Shown here in pieces: positions 1 to 8,311 of a DNA stretch of 64,000 nt (position 1 is its first letter; each line of letters starts with the position of its first letter). The notes under the pieces are model-generated. The model saw only the letters and a list, made by a program, of their open reading frames with translations. It did no database searches and was not told the origin of the DNA. This DNA is from Paracoccus sp. M683 (GTDB taxonomy: Bacteria; Pseudomonadota; Alphaproteobacteria; Rhodobacterales; Rhodobacteraceae): the NCBI RefSeq assembly GCF_007096355.1, contig NZ_VKDF01000005.1, positions 415,667 through 479,666 on the forward strand. Reading direction: 5' to 3'. Made by a program: the position numbers and the translations under genes.

Positions 1-99
1 GGCGCTTTGGCTGACCGCGATCACGCCGGGACCAGGCGACAGGATCGCCACCGACAATGTGCCCACGAAAACCGCCAACTGGGCAATCGTCACAACCAT
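1..99 (-). CDS. LysE/RhtB-family translocator, N-terminal part (runs off the window)
   Basis: Only the first 33 codons are present; the gene continues beyond the left edge. The peptide is one hydrophobic helix ending in LSPGPGVIAV, the SPGP motif found near the N-terminus of LysE/RhtB amino-acid exporters of the inner membrane. The ATG is at 97-99, 52 bp downstream of the fabI stop on the same strand, so it may be read through from fabI. Substrate cannot be judged from this fragment. Confidence 0.6.
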   Translation of the reverse strand, partial: MVVTIAQLAVFVGTLSVAILSPGPGVIAVSQSA

Positions 100-151
100 C
101 TGGCTTCTTTCTCGTCCAAATACCCGTCCGGCCGTGCCGCGGGGATCGCGC

Positions 152-982
152 TCAGTCTTTCTTCACCACGGTCGCAATATCAGGCGCGTCCACCGCCTTC
201 ATGCCGACGACGTGATAGCCCGCATCGACGTGATGCGTTTCGCCCGTAACGCCCGAACCCAGATCCGACAGCAGATACAGCGCCGACTTGCCCACATCAG
301 CCTGCGTCACGTTCCGGCGCAGAGGCGAGTTCAACTCGTTCCACTTCATGATGTAACGGAAATCGCCGATGCCGCTGGCTGCCAGGGTCTTGATCGGCCC
401 GGCAGAAATCGCATTCACACGGATACCGTCCTTGCCAAGATCCTCGGCCAGATAACGCACCGACGCCTCCAGCGCGGCCTTGGCCACGCCCATCACGTTG
501 TAATGCGGCATCACCCGTTCGGCGCCGTAATAGGTCAGGGTCAGCAGGCTGCCACCTGCGGGCATCATCGCGGCGGCGCGCTGGCACACGGCGGTGAAGG
601 AAAAGACCGAGATATCCATGGTCATGTTGAAATTGGCGCGGGTCGTGTCGACATAGCGGCCGCGCAACTGGTCCTTGTCGGAAAAGCCAATGGCGTGAAC
701 CACAAAATCCAGCCCACCCCATTCATCCTTCAGCGCCCCGAACAGCGCGTCGATCGAGGCTTCATCACTGACATCGCAAGACAGGACCAGCGACGATCCG
801 ACCTGCTCGGCCAGCGGCTCGACCCGCTTTTTCAGAGCTTCGCCCTGATAGGAGAAGGCCAGCTGTGCCCCTTGCTCGGCGACGGCCTGGGCAATGCCCC
901 AGGCGATCGACTTGTCATTGGCCAGCCCCATGATCAGACCGCGCTTGCCGGCCATCAATCCGGATTTTTGCTCGCTTGACAT
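152..982 (-). CDS. fabI: Enoyl-[acyl-carrier-protein] reductase (NADH)
   Basis: 276 aa, full length for FabI. It catalyses the last, NADH-dependent reduction in each round of type II fatty-acid elongation in the cytoplasm. Visible features are the short-chain dehydrogenase Rossmann start (GLIMGLANDKSIAWGI, residues 15-30), the FabI-type tyrosine pair with Y151 and the catalytic Y161-x6-K168, and the SAGPIKTLAASGI segment. The ATG at 980-982 is the only sensible start. pdxH diverges from it across about 80 bp, so promoters for both must lie in 983-1063. FabI is the target of triclosan-type inhibitors. Confidence 0.95.
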   Translation of the reverse strand: MSSEQKSGLMAGKRGLIMGLANDKSIAWGIAQAVAEQGAQLAFSYQGEALKKRVEPLAEQVGSSLVLSCDVSDEASIDALFGALKDEWGGLDFVVHAIGFSDKDQLRGRYVDTTRANFNMTMDISVFSFTAVCQRAAAMMPAGGSLLTLTYYGAERVMPHYNVMGVAKAALEASVRYLAEDLGKDGIRVNAISAGPIKTLAASGIGDFRYIMKWNELNSPLRRNVTQADVGKSALYLLSDLGSGVTGETHHVDAGYHVVGMKAVDAPDIATVVKKD

Positions 983-1063
983 GAGATGATCCTCGCGCTT
1001 TCAACCTTTTGGGAATGTGATTAGGCCAAAGGCCGGTGGGCATCAAGCGCCAGAGGAGGGGCA

Positions 1064-1669
1064 ATGACATCACGAGACGGCATCTTTGCGGGCGACGACC
1101 CCTTTGCAATCGCGCGGCGCTGGTTGGACGAGGCCACGGCAAGCGAACCGAACGACGCCAATGCGATGGCCCTGGCGACGGTCGATGCCGAGGGGCTGCC
1201 CGATGTGCGGCTGGTTCTGCTGAAGGAAATCGAGGCTGACGCCTTTGTTTTCTATACGAATTATGAAAGCGCCAAGGCGCAGCAGCTGGACCTGGCCGGC
1301 AAGGCGGCGCTGGTTCTGCACTGGAAATCGCTGCGCCGACAGATCCGTGTGCGCGGGTTGGTGACGCGCGAGGATGGGCCGCAGGCCGATTCGTATTTCG
1401 CAAGCCGCCCGTTGCAAAGCCGCATCGGCGCCTGGTCCTCGCCGCAATCGCGCCCGATTGCCAGCCGCGAGGTGCTGCTGGCCGAGGTCGCGCGTCAGGG
1501 CCTGAAGCAGGGGCTGAACCCGTCCCGCCCGCCGTTCTGGGGTGGCTATCGCATCCGGCCGGTGCAGATCGAGTTCTGGGCTGATGGTGCCTTCCGGCTG
1601 CATGACAGGTTCAAATGGGTCCGAAAAGATGCGGAAAATGCTTGGCAGATCGACCGTTTGGCCCCATAA
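1064..1669 (+). CDS. pdxH: Pyridoxamine 5'-phosphate oxidase
   Basis: 201 aa, close to the usual length. It oxidises pyridoxamine or pyridoxine 5'-phosphate to pyridoxal 5'-phosphate with FMN and oxygen. The sequence has the split-barrel fold signature: [20 protein letters not shown] early on, the FMN-contact stretch [17 protein letters not shown], and the C-terminal [14 protein letters not shown] segment ending in RLAP. The start ATG follows a GAGGAGGGGC ribosome-binding sequence. It diverges from fabI; the next gene on this strand is 174 bp away and probably separately transcribed. Confidence 0.95.
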   Translation: MTSRDGIFAGDDPFAIARRWLDEATASEPNDANAMALATVDAEGLPDVRLVLLKEIEADAFVFYTNYESAKAQQLDLAGKAALVLHWKSLRRQIRVRGLVTREDGPQADSYFASRPLQSRIGAWSSPQSRPIASREVLLAEVARQGLKQGLNPSRPPFWGGYRIRPVQIEFWADGAFRLHDRFKWVRKDAENAWQIDRLAP

Positions 1670-1843
1670 AGTTGACGAAGCGGTTCACTTTGCATTCGCC
1701 TTACCCGTCAACCTGCCGAAAAGGTTAGGAAAGCATCTAATTTTACCCAGCGGCAATTTGTCGGTCTACGGTTGATGGTGGCCGTGTGTAGGCTTATTTT
1801 TGTGGGATCGAGTAGCGCAGGCGACAAGAAAGAGTATCGCGTA

Positions 1844-2458
1844 ATGACCGGGGACAACCCTGACGAAAAAACTGTAACGGGGCTGATCAAATGGTTCGAC
1901 CCCGCAAAAGGGTATGGCTTCATCTATAATGACGAGGGTGGCCCGGACATCCTGCTGCACGCGAATGTCTTGCGCAATTTCGGACAGGGATCTGTTGCCG
2001 ACAATTCGCAGGTGACGGCGCGGGTGCTGACAACGGCGCGCGGCCTTCAGGCCGTCGAGGTGTTCGAGATCATTCCGCCCGACAGCCACGGCATGCCGCC
2101 GATCGCGGATCTGCCGCAATCGGTGATCGAGGATCTGCAATCGCTGGTCTTGCAGCCGGCGCGGGTCAAGTGGTTCGACAAGGCCAAGGGCTTTGGTTTC
2201 GCCAATATCTTCGGGCGCGACGACGATGTCTTTCTGCATATCGAGGTGCTGCGTCACTCTGGCCTGGCGGATCTGACGGTGGGCGAGGCCGTGGCGCTGC
2301 GCGTGGTCGAGGGGCCGCGAGGGCTGATGGCGGCGCAGGTCGCCAGTTGGGATGAGATCCTGCACCACAAGACCAGCGACGCGCTGCCCGGATCCAATCC
2401 GTCGCCTGATGCCCCCGGCGAAGAGGCAGACGCCGCCCCGCGCGTCATCGTCGGCTGA
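1844..2458 (+). CDS. Cold-shock protein with two cold-shock domains
   Basis: 204 aa from the ATG at 1844. A longer open frame begins at 1772, but its first 24 residues look non-coding and AGAAAGAG lies at good distance before 1844. It contains two CspA-type nucleic-acid-binding domains: residues about 10-75 (KWFDPAKGYGFI) and 105-170 (KWFDKAKGFGFA), each with the RNP1-like KGFGF core, joined by an acidic linker. This tandem form is common in alphaproteobacteria and likely binds RNA or single-stranded DNA. A 174-bp leader upstream holds a 7-bp inverted repeat (1671-1677/1706-1712), which could be leader structure. Confidence 0.85.
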   Translation: MTGDNPDEKTVTGLIKWFDPAKGYGFIYNDEGGPDILLHANVLRNFGQGSVADNSQVTARVLTTARGLQAVEVFEIIPPDSHGMPPIADLPQSVIEDLQSLVLQPARVKWFDKAKGFGFANIFGRDDDVFLHIEVLRHSGLADLTVGEAVALRVVEGPRGLMAAQVASWDEILHHKTSDALPGSNPSPDAPGEEADAAPRVIVG

Positions 2459-2475
2459 CCGGCGGCGATTGTCGG

Positions 2476-2991
2476 ATGCGGCTCGGGCAACATTTCGCTG
2501 CGATCGGTGTGGCGACGCTGCTGGTCGCCGTCGCATCGGCGGGGTCGGGCGGGGCGCAGGCCCTTGGCTGCGATCCGCAGCAGGCAATCTTTCAGACCGG
2601 GCAGGGACCGCTTGCGATTGCGGTTGAACTGGCCGACGATCCGCAGGAACGCGCGCAGGGCCTGATGTTCCGGCGCGATCTGCCGGCAAAGACCGGCATG
2701 CTGTTCATCTATGACGCGCCGCAGCCCGCAAGTTTCTGGATGCGCAATACGCTGATCCCGCTGGACATCATTTTCATGGATGCCACCGGGACCGTGCGCC
2801 ATATCCACCGCAATGCGCGCCCGCTGGACGAGACGCCGATTCCCGGTGCTGCGGTCGGCGATCCCGATCCGCTGCGGCTGTTTGTGCTGGAAATAGCGGG
2901 TGGCGAGGCCGACAGGCTGGGCATCAAGGTCGGGCAGGCAATGGCCCATCCGGCCGTGCCCGCCGACAATGCTGCGATTTCCTGCGACTAG
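2476..2991 (+). CDS. DUF192 family secreted protein
   Basis: 171 aa. The N-terminus is a signal peptide (MRLGQHFAAIGVATLLVAVA, cleavage around AQA-LG), so the product is probably periplasmic. The rest is the single DUF192 domain with its hallmarks ERAQGLMFR, FWMRNTLIPLDIIF and the late GIKVGQ turn. The family has no settled biochemical role. It starts 17 bp after the cold-shock gene and may be co-transcribed with it. The tRNA-Pro gene follows after 42 bp. Confidence 0.85.
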   Translation: MRLGQHFAAIGVATLLVAVASAGSGGAQALGCDPQQAIFQTGQGPLAIAVELADDPQERAQGLMFRRDLPAKTGMLFIYDAPQPASFWMRNTLIPLDIIFMDATGTVRHIHRNARPLDETPIPGAAVGDPDPLRLFVLEIAGGEADRLGIKVGQAMAHPAVPADNAAISCD

Positions 2992-3033
2992 CCCCTTCCC
3001 CCGCGCGTTCCGGCGCGCTAGAAGGCGCGGGTT

Positions 3034-3110
3034 CGGGGCGTAGCGCAGCCTGGTAGCGCGACGGTTTTGGGTACCGTAGGCCGGAGGTTCGAATCCTCTC
3101 GCCCCGACCA
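3034..3110 (+). tRNA. tRNA-Pro, anticodon TGG
   Basis: A 77-nt cloverleaf. The 7-bp acceptor stem CGGGGCG/CGCCCCG is followed by discriminator A and an encoded CCA (3108-3110). The D arm carries AGCCTGGTAGCGC. The anticodon stem ACGGT/ACCGT encloses TTTGGGT with anticodon TGG at 3068-3070, and the T arm is GGAGG-TTCGAAT-CCTCT. It reads CCA and, by wobble, other proline codons. The degenerate RTX remnant starts 37 bp downstream. Confidence 0.97.
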
Positions 3111-3146
3111 TCACTTAGCTGATTTGCATGTGGTCCGTTTTACACA

Positions 3147-3544
3147 TCAATTTACAGCTTTGAGCAGCCTGATTATCGTGGATTTCCGTGTCGATGATGA
3201 GGGATGGTATTGGCCATCGCCGTCGGTCAGCACGATCTTGTCGCCCTGCGCTCGGTCGCAATAGGTGATGACGTCACGGCTGGCCGTCGCAACCGTCGAT
3301 TCGGCCCGCGCGTTGAAGATAAAGCGGTCGGCGCCGACGCCCCCTGTCATACCGTCTTTCCCGGCGCTGCCGTTCAGCAGGTCACGACACGACCCCTGCC
3401 GCCATTGAGGAAATCGACGTCATCGCCGTCTTCAAGGTCGTCATCGCCACCCATGCCCGACATCGAATAGCGGTCCTGATTGTCATAAACCTATTCAACA
3501 CCTGCGGCGCCGTAGGTGCGTTCATGTCCCGTGCCGCCCCACAT
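3147..3544 (-). pseudogene. Remnant of an RTX (hemolysin-type calcium-binding) protein, C-terminal end
   Basis: Reading down the minus strand from the ATG at 3542-3544 gives WGGTGHERTYGAAGVE, a TAG stop, then GMGGDDDLEDGDDVDFLNGG. After a one-base frameshift near 3380-3395 it continues DLLNGSAGKDGMTGGVGADRF with IFNARAEST and DVITYCDRAQGDKIVL. Glycine-aspartate RTX turns followed by GADRFIF and DVI..GDKI are the classic C-terminal end of type I secreted repeat proteins. One nonsense codon and one frameshift in under 400 bp make it a pseudogene. Nothing else is seen between the tRNA and the aminotransferase. Confidence 0.7.
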
Positions 3545-3617
3545 GATTCTACCACGCAGCCGACCTCTCTATTTGAGGATCGCCCCAGATCCTGTCCAAA
3601 CTTGCAGTCGTTGGGGG

Positions 3618-4820
3618 CTAGGCCTGGCGCAGCAGCCGGCCAAGCCGGGCGATGCCTTCGTCGACCATCGCCTGTTCGTGCAGGGTGAAGCTGAGGCGGA
3701 TCGTGTTCCTGCCGCCGCCGTCGGCGAAGAAGGCATGGCCCGGAACAAAGGCGATCTTTTCGGATTGCAACGACCGGGCCAGAAGATCGGCGCCGTCCAT
3801 CGTCTGAGGCAGGGTCAGCCAGACGAACATGCCGCCTTCGGGTCGGGTCCAGCTGACGCCCTGGGGCATCTCGCGTTCAAGTGCATCCAGCATCAGGTCG
3901 CGACGGCGGCGATAGACCTTGCGGATGCCGGGAACATGTTCGGCGAAATGGTCGCGGGCGACGATATGGGTGGCGATCTGGTTCAGCGTCGGTGAATGCA
4001 GGTCGGATGCCTGTTTCAGCAGCACCAAGCGTCTGATCACATCGCGCGGGGCACAGACCCAGCCCACCCGCAGCCCCGGCGCAAGGGTCTTGGAGAACGA
4101 CCCGCAATAGACCGTGCGGCAGGCGTCGATATCGCCCTTGCGTGCGATTTCCCGCGCCAGGATCGGCGGGATCGCCTGACCGTCATAGCGCAGCGACTGA
4201 TAAGCGGCGTCCTCGATGACGACGATGTCCAGCGTCTCGGCCAGATCAAGCAGCGCGTCGCGGCCGGCGGCGCCGATGGTTTCGCCCGTGGGGTTGGCAA
4301 AATCGGGCGAGAGATAGGCAAATTTTACCCGGCCATCGCCTGCCGCCTCGGCATAGTCGCTGGCGGGGCGGTTGTCGCCGGGGATCAGCCGGTCATAGCG
4401 CGGCTGATAGGCATTGAAGGCGCCAAGCGCGCCCAGATAGGTGGGCCCGCGGACCAGCGCGGTATCACCGGGAGAGATCAGCAGCTTGCCCAGATAATCC
4501 AGCGCCTGCTGCGAGCCCGATGTGATCAGGATATTGTCGCGGGTGCAGGGGATGCCGATTTCGGCCATCTGCCCGGCGATCCAGTCGCGCAGGGGGGCAT
4601 AGCCTTCGCTGACCGAATATTGCAGCGAGATGCCAGCCGCATTGTCCGCCAGCGCCAGTCCCATTGCATCACGAAAAGCCTGCGCCGGAAACAGCGCCGG
4701 GTCGGGGATACCGCCGGCAAATGAGATGATATCGGGCTGGTCCAGCAGCTTCAGCAACTCGCGGATCTCGGAGGCCTTCATGCGCGACATGCGCGATGCC
4801 AGCATGGTTTCGGTGATCAT
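3618..4820 (-). CDS. PLP-dependent aminotransferase, class I/II (2-aminoadipate/aromatic-like)
   Basis: 400 aa, a normal length for fold-type I aminotransferases. Visible are ISFAGGIPDPALFP at residues 32-45, the ITSGSQQALD cofactor loop (99-108), the Asp of VIEDAAYQSL and the PLP lysine K244 in GSFSKTLAPGLRVGW. The N-terminal part resembles LysN/kynurenine-type enzymes and the aminotransferase domain of MocR regulators, but there is no DNA-binding domain. The substrate is not decidable. A GGGGGGG run 5 bp ahead of the ATG serves as ribosome-binding site. It diverges from fabF across 232 bp. Confidence 0.85.
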   Translation of the reverse strand: MITETMLASRMSRMKASEIRELLKLLDQPDIISFAGGIPDPALFPAQAFRDAMGLALADNAAGISLQYSVSEGYAPLRDWIAGQMAEIGIPCTRDNILITSGSQQALDYLGKLLISPGDTALVRGPTYLGALGAFNAYQPRYDRLIPGDNRPASDYAEAAGDGRVKFAYLSPDFANPTGETIGAAGRDALLDLAETLDIVVIEDAAYQSLRYDGQAIPPILAREIARKGDIDACRTVYCGSFSKTLAPGLRVGWVCAPRDVIRRLVLLKQASDLHSPTLNQIATHIVARDHFAEHVPGIRKVYRRRRDLMLDALEREMPQGVSWTRPEGGMFVWLTLPQTMDGADLLARSLQSEKIAFVPGHAFFADGGGRNTIRLSFTLHEQAMVDEGIARLGRLLRQA

Positions 4821-4851
4821 CGCTGTCCCCCCCAGTGATCCTGCCCATGGC

Positions 4852-4880
4852 TTTGTCGCGCGGGGTCGAGGTTAAGTCAA
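4852..4880 (-). promoter_or_regulatory. Possible promoter of the aminotransferase gene
   Basis: On the minus strand TTGACT (4875-4880) is followed after 17 bp by GACAAA, about 40 bp before the gene. The -35 match is good and the -10 match poor, so this is only suggestive. In the rest of the 4821-5052 gap there is a short hairpin (GGCGGGC, four T, GCCTGCC) but no further gene. Confidence 0.3.
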
Positions 4881-5052
4881 TGGTCCTGACCTGTATGCGG
4901 ATGGTTTCGCGCAGGGAATTATTGGTCTGCCGGTGATCTGGTTCACGAAACGGTGGCGCTTTGGTGGCGGGCTTTTGCCTGCCCGGCGTTGCGCGGCCAC
5001 TGCCCCGCGTGTATCAGGTCGGACAAAGACGGGCAGTTTGAAGGATCGCCAT

Positions 5053-6315
5053 ATGCGCAGGGTTGTTGTCACCGGGCTGGGAATGGTCACGCCGCTGGCC
5101 TCGGGTGTCGAGGCGACGTGGGAACGGCTGCTGGCCGGCCAATCGGGGGCGGGCACGATCACCCGTTTCGACCCCAAGGATGTGGTGACGAAATATGCCT
5201 GCGAGATCCCTTTTGGCGATGGCAGCGACGGCACATTCAATCCCGATGACTGGATGGAGCCGAAAGACCGCCGCAAGGTTGATGATTTCATCCTTTACGG
5301 CATGGCCGCGGCGACGCAGGCGGTCGAGGACAGCGGCTGGAAACCCCAGACCGAAGAGGATCACGAACGCACCGGCGTCATGATCGGGTCGGGTATTGGC
5401 GGGCTGACCAGCATCGCCGAGACCGCCGTGCTGATCAAGGAACGCGGGCCAAAGCGGGTTTCGCCCTTTTTCATTCCGGGCGCGCTGATCAATCTGGTCA
5501 GCGGGCAGGTCAGCATCCGCTTTGGCTTCAAGGGGCCGAACCATGCGGTCGTCACCGCCTGCTCGACCGGCGCGCACGCCATTGGCGATGCGGCGCGGCT
5601 GATCGCGCTTGGCGATGCCGATGTGATGGTCGCGGGCGGGGCCGAGGCGCCGATCAGCGAAATCGGCATTGCCGGGTTCAACGCCTGCAAGGCGCTGTCG
5701 ACCAAGCGCGCCGATGATCCCCAGCATGCCAGCCGCCCCTATGATCAGGACCGTGACGGGTTTGTCATGGGCGAGGGCGCCGGCTGCGTCGTGCTGGAGG
5801 AATATGAACACGCCAAGGCGCGCGGGGCCAAGATCTATGCCGAGGTGCTGGGTTATGGCCTGTCGGGCGATGCCTATCACATCACCGCACCAAGCGAGGA
5901 TGGTGATGGCGGTTTCCGCGCAATGAAGAATGCGCTGAAGAATGCCGGGCTGGAGCCGGCGGCCATCGACTATATCAATGCGCATGGCACCAGCACCATG
6001 GCCGACACGATTGAACTGGGCGCGGTTGAACGCCTGATGGGCGATCATGCCAAGGATGTGGTGATGTCCTCGACCAAATCTTCGACAGGGCATCTGCTGG
6101 GCGCGGCCGGCGCGATCGAGGCGATCTTCTGCATCCTGGCCATTCGTGACCAGATCGCGCCGCCGACGATCAACCTGGATAACCCTGCGGTCACGCCAAA
6201 GCTGGATCTGGCGGCAAACGCGGCCGTGCGGCGCAAGATCGACGTGGCCCTGTCCAACAGCTTTGGCTTTGGCGGCACGAATGCCAGCCTGATCCTGGGC
6301 AAGGTGGCCGACTGA
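5053..6315 (+). CDS. fabF: Beta-ketoacyl-[acyl-carrier-protein] synthase II
   Basis: 420 aa from the ATG at 5053. An upstream in-frame extension is open to 4933 but reads as non-coding, and RRVVVTGLGMVTPL is the normal FabF N-terminus. It condenses acyl-ACP with malonyl-ACP in fatty-acid elongation. The catalytic triad is visible as C170 (VTACSTGAHAI), H311 (NAHGTSTMADTIE) and H347 (KSSTGHLLGAAG), with the C-terminal NSFGFGGTNAS glycine loop. The stop overlaps the mltG start by one base (TGATG). acpP and fabG, often upstream, are not in this window. Confidence 0.95.
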   Translation: MRRVVVTGLGMVTPLASGVEATWERLLAGQSGAGTITRFDPKDVVTKYACEIPFGDGSDGTFNPDDWMEPKDRRKVDDFILYGMAAATQAVEDSGWKPQTEEDHERTGVMIGSGIGGLTSIAETAVLIKERGPKRVSPFFIPGALINLVSGQVSIRFGFKGPNHAVVTACSTGAHAIGDAARLIALGDADVMVAGGAEAPISEIGIAGFNACKALSTKRADDPQHASRPYDQDRDGFVMGEGAGCVVLEEYEHAKARGAKIYAEVLGYGLSGDAYHITAPSEDGDGGFRAMKNALKNAGLEPAAIDYINAHGTSTMADTIELGAVERLMGDHAKDVVMSSTKSSTGHLLGAAGAIEAIFCILAIRDQIAPPTINLDNPAVTPKLDLAANAAVRRKIDVALSNSFGFGGTNASLILGKVAD

Positions 6316-7496
6316 TGTGGCGCAATATCGCCTCGAACTTTCTGACGCTGGCGCTGGTGCTGATGGTGGCGATCGCCGCCGCCGTCGCCTGGGGCCGGCA
6401 GCAGTTCACCGGGCCGGGGCCAAGCGAGACGGCGCAATGCGTGCAGGTGGCGCAGGGCGCCAGCCTGAACGCCGTCAGCAACCAGCTGGCCGAGCAGGGG
6501 GCGGTCAGCAGCGCCTATCTTTTTCGCGCGGGCGTTGATTATCAGGGCCGTGCGGGGCAGCTGAAATTCGGCAGCTATCTGGTGCCGCCCGGCGCCAGCA
6601 TGGAACAGATCTCGACCGCGATCACGGCCGGAGGGCCTTCGACCTGCGGGACCGAGGTGATCTTTCGCGTCGGTGTCCGCGCCAACAGCGTGGTGCTGCG
6701 CGACATCAACCCCGCGACCGGTACCTATGAGGAACGGGTGAAATACGATCCGGCCACCGAAGCTGCGCCCGAAGCCATCGTCCAGGCCGAGCAACAGCAC
6801 GATGCGCGGCTGCGCGTCGCCGTGGCCGAGGGCGTGACCAGCTGGCAGATCGTCGAAGGGCTGAAAGCGGCCAGCTTCATGGCGGGCGAGCTGGGCGAAG
6901 TGCCGCCCGAAGGCAGCCTTGCACCCGATACCTACGAGATCGAGTCAGGCGCCGACCGTGCCACGCTGCTGGCCGAGATGTCGCGGCGCCAGACTGCGAT
7001 CCTTGCCGCTGAATGGGAGGGGCGTCCCTTTGGTCTGCCCTATGCCAGCCCCGAAGAGGCGCTGATCATGGCCTCGATCGTGGAAAAGGAAACCGGCGTC
7101 CCGGACGAGCGGGAAACCGTGGCCAGCGTTTTCGTCAACCGGCTTGAGGCCGGAATGCGGCTGCAAACCGACCCGACGGTGATTTACGGCGTGACGGGCG
7201 GGCAGGGCATTCTGGATCGCGGCTTGCGCCGGTCCGAACTGGATCGCGCGACGCCCTATAACACCTATCAGATCGACGGCTTGCCACCCACGCCCATCGC
7301 CAATCCCGGCCGTGCGGCGATCCGGGCGGCGCTGAACCCTGCCAGCACCGATTTCTTCTTCTTCGTGGCCGACGGCTCGGGCGGGCATGCCTTTGCCCGC
7401 ACATTGGACGAACACAACGCCAATGTCGCCCGTTGGCGCGAGATCGAGGCACAGCGCGGCCAGTCGACGGAAACACCGGTTCAAGGCGGCGGCTGA
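6315..7496 (+). CDS. mltG: Endolytic peptidoglycan transglycosylase MltG (YceG-like)
   Basis: 393 aa. One N-terminal membrane helix (residues about 5-25) anchors a periplasmic YceG domain. Family marks are the LysM-like subdomain (VAQGASLNAVSNQLAEQG), the ASIVEKETG segment with the catalytic glutamate, and LQTDPTVIYG. The enzyme cleaves nascent glycan strands and sets their length. It is translationally coupled to fabF. A strong intrinsic terminator follows about 40 bp after the stop. Confidence 0.93.
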   Translation: MWRNIASNFLTLALVLMVAIAAAVAWGRQQFTGPGPSETAQCVQVAQGASLNAVSNQLAEQGAVSSAYLFRAGVDYQGRAGQLKFGSYLVPPGASMEQISTAITAGGPSTCGTEVIFRVGVRANSVVLRDINPATGTYEERVKYDPATEAAPEAIVQAEQQHDARLRVAVAEGVTSWQIVEGLKAASFMAGELGEVPPEGSLAPDTYEIESGADRATLLAEMSRRQTAILAAEWEGRPFGLPYASPEEALIMASIVEKETGVPDERETVASVFVNRLEAGMRLQTDPTVIYGVTGGQGILDRGLRRSELDRATPYNTYQIDGLPPTPIANPGRAAIRAALNPASTDFFFFVADGSGGHAFARTLDEHNANVARWREIEAQRGQSTETPVQGGG

Positions 7497-7536
7497 TCAC
7501 CACAAGCTGTTTTTGACCAAATGCAACAAAGGTTAA

Positions 7537-7566
7537 CCCCCGCCCGGAACCCGGTGCGGGGGTTTT
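7537..7566 (+). terminator. Rho-independent terminator after fabF-mltG
   Basis: CCCCCGC (7537-7543) pairs perfectly with GCGGGGG (7556-7562) and is followed by TTTT. It sits 40 bp after the mltG stop and 63 bp before the next gene, so it should end the fabF-mltG transcript. Confidence 0.85.
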
Positions 7567-7628
7567 CCGTTCTGGAGAAGGGGTCGGCAAACAGGCCGGA
7601 CTGCCGCGTTAACGATGAGGGGAACACG

Positions 7629-8069
7629 ATGAAGCTTTCGGACATGATTTCCAGCCTGGCACGCAGCGCGCAGGATTTTGAAAAACGGATCGAGCAATGG
7701 CAAAATGATCTGAGCGACCGCACCGATGAGTTGAAGGTCAGCGCAAGCAAATGGCTGGATGACGCGAAGAAGCGCGACGCGGAAATGCAGGCGCAGGTGA
7801 AGGGTTACTTCGACGATGCAAGCGATCAGGTGAAAGCGCAGTGGAGCAAGGCCAAGGCCGATTGGGACGCTGATGTCGCCCGACTGCGGGCCAAGGGCGA
7901 AGAAATGCGCCAGAGCGCCCAGAACATGCAGGACGAGGAAGTCGCCGATTGGGCCGAGGCCTATGCCGCCAATATGGTGGCTTATGCGCAGCAGGTCCAG
8001 GAAGAGGCCAGCAAGGCCGTTGCCTCGGCTGCTGAAGCCCGCGCAAAGGTCGCCGGAAACCAGGCTTGA
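7629..8069 (+). CDS. Conserved hypothetical coiled-coil protein
   Basis: 146 aa. The ATG at 7629 is preceded by GAGGGGAAC; a longer open frame from 7521 runs through the terminator and is not credible. The protein is almost entirely charged helix with heptad-like spacing (FEKRIEQWQNDL, WLDDAKKRDAEMQAQ, VQEEASKAVASAAEARAK), has no cysteine, no signal peptide and no membrane segment. I do not recognise a function. It lies just before the GTA cluster and after its own terminator, so it is probably a single-gene unit. Confidence 0.7.
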   Translation: MKLSDMISSLARSAQDFEKRIEQWQNDLSDRTDELKVSASKWLDDAKKRDAEMQAQVKGYFDDASDQVKAQWSKAKADWDADVARLRAKGEEMRQSAQNMQDEEVADWAEAYAANMVAYAQQVQEEASKAVASAAEARAKVAGNQA

Positions 8070-8070
8070 A

Positions 8071-8087
8071 CGGCGAAGGATTCGCCG
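8071..8087 (+). terminator. Perfect hairpin right after the coiled-coil gene
   Basis: CGGCGAA (8071-8077) and TTCGCCG (8081-8087) form a perfect 7-bp stem with a GGA loop, starting two bases after the stop codon. There is no T tract, so it may be a Rho-related end or an mRNA 3' stabiliser and not a true intrinsic terminator. Confidence 0.45.
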
Positions 8088-8119
8088 ACTGTGATGCACG
8101 TCATGGTTGATTTGTGGCG

Positions 8120-8161
8120 GCAACAGGGGTGCTGTTGCATATGGTGTTCCGCCCCTGTTGC
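8120..8161. promoter_or_regulatory. Triple GCAACAG/CTGTTGC element upstream of the GTA cluster
   Basis: GCAACAGGGG (8120-8129) and CCCCTGTTGC (8152-8161) are a perfect 10-bp inverted repeat. A third heptamer, CTGTTGC at 8132-8138, can pair with the first copy. The two CTGTTGC copies lie 23 bp apart, about two helical turns. The element ends 65 bp before the candidate GTA promoter. It could be an activator or repressor site, or alternative RNA structure; which one is not decidable from sequence. Confidence 0.5.
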
Positions 8162-8225
8162 GCATGTTAAAATGTTGTTTTGTATTGTTAAATAGGCATG
8201 CCTTGAGCGTGCGCTGCGTTTTTGG

Positions 8226-8254
8226 TTGACTTACCGAACGCCCTAAAGTAGAAA
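8226..8254 (+). promoter_or_regulatory. Candidate promoter of the GTA cluster
   Basis: TTGACT (8226-8231), a 17-bp spacer, and TAGAAA (8249-8254). It lies 104 bp before g1 and just before a terminator-like hairpin. The match is 5/6 and 4/6 to the housekeeping consensus. No other plausible promoter is evident between the upstream gene and g1, though RcGTA-type promoters are activator-dependent and need not match well. Confidence 0.45.
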
Positions 8255-8278
8255 GTATACATGCTGGGAGAAGTGGGC

Positions 8279-8311
8279 AAGCGGCCGGGGTAACACCTTG
8301 GGCCGCTTTTT
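8279..8311 (+). terminator. Terminator-like hairpin in the GTA leader (possible attenuator)
   Basis: AAGCGGCC (8279-8286) pairs with GGCCGCTT (8301-8308) and runs into TTTTT (8307-8311). The 14-nt loop contains a small GGT/ACC inner pairing. It is a textbook intrinsic terminator placed between the candidate promoter and g1. A second hairpin, CTCGTG/CACGAG (8321-8341), follows. It may stop upstream transcription or attenuate GTA expression. Confidence 0.6.

Noticed and set aside
3204..3470. Plus-strand small frame after tRNA-Pro
   Set aside because: It is the complement of the RTX remnant, which explains the sequence better.
8167..8191. TTAA at 8167 and at 8188, possible CtrA site upstream of the GTA cluster
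   Set aside because: CtrA boxes are TTAA-N7-TTAA; here the gap is 17 bp. AT-rich context explains the two tetramers.
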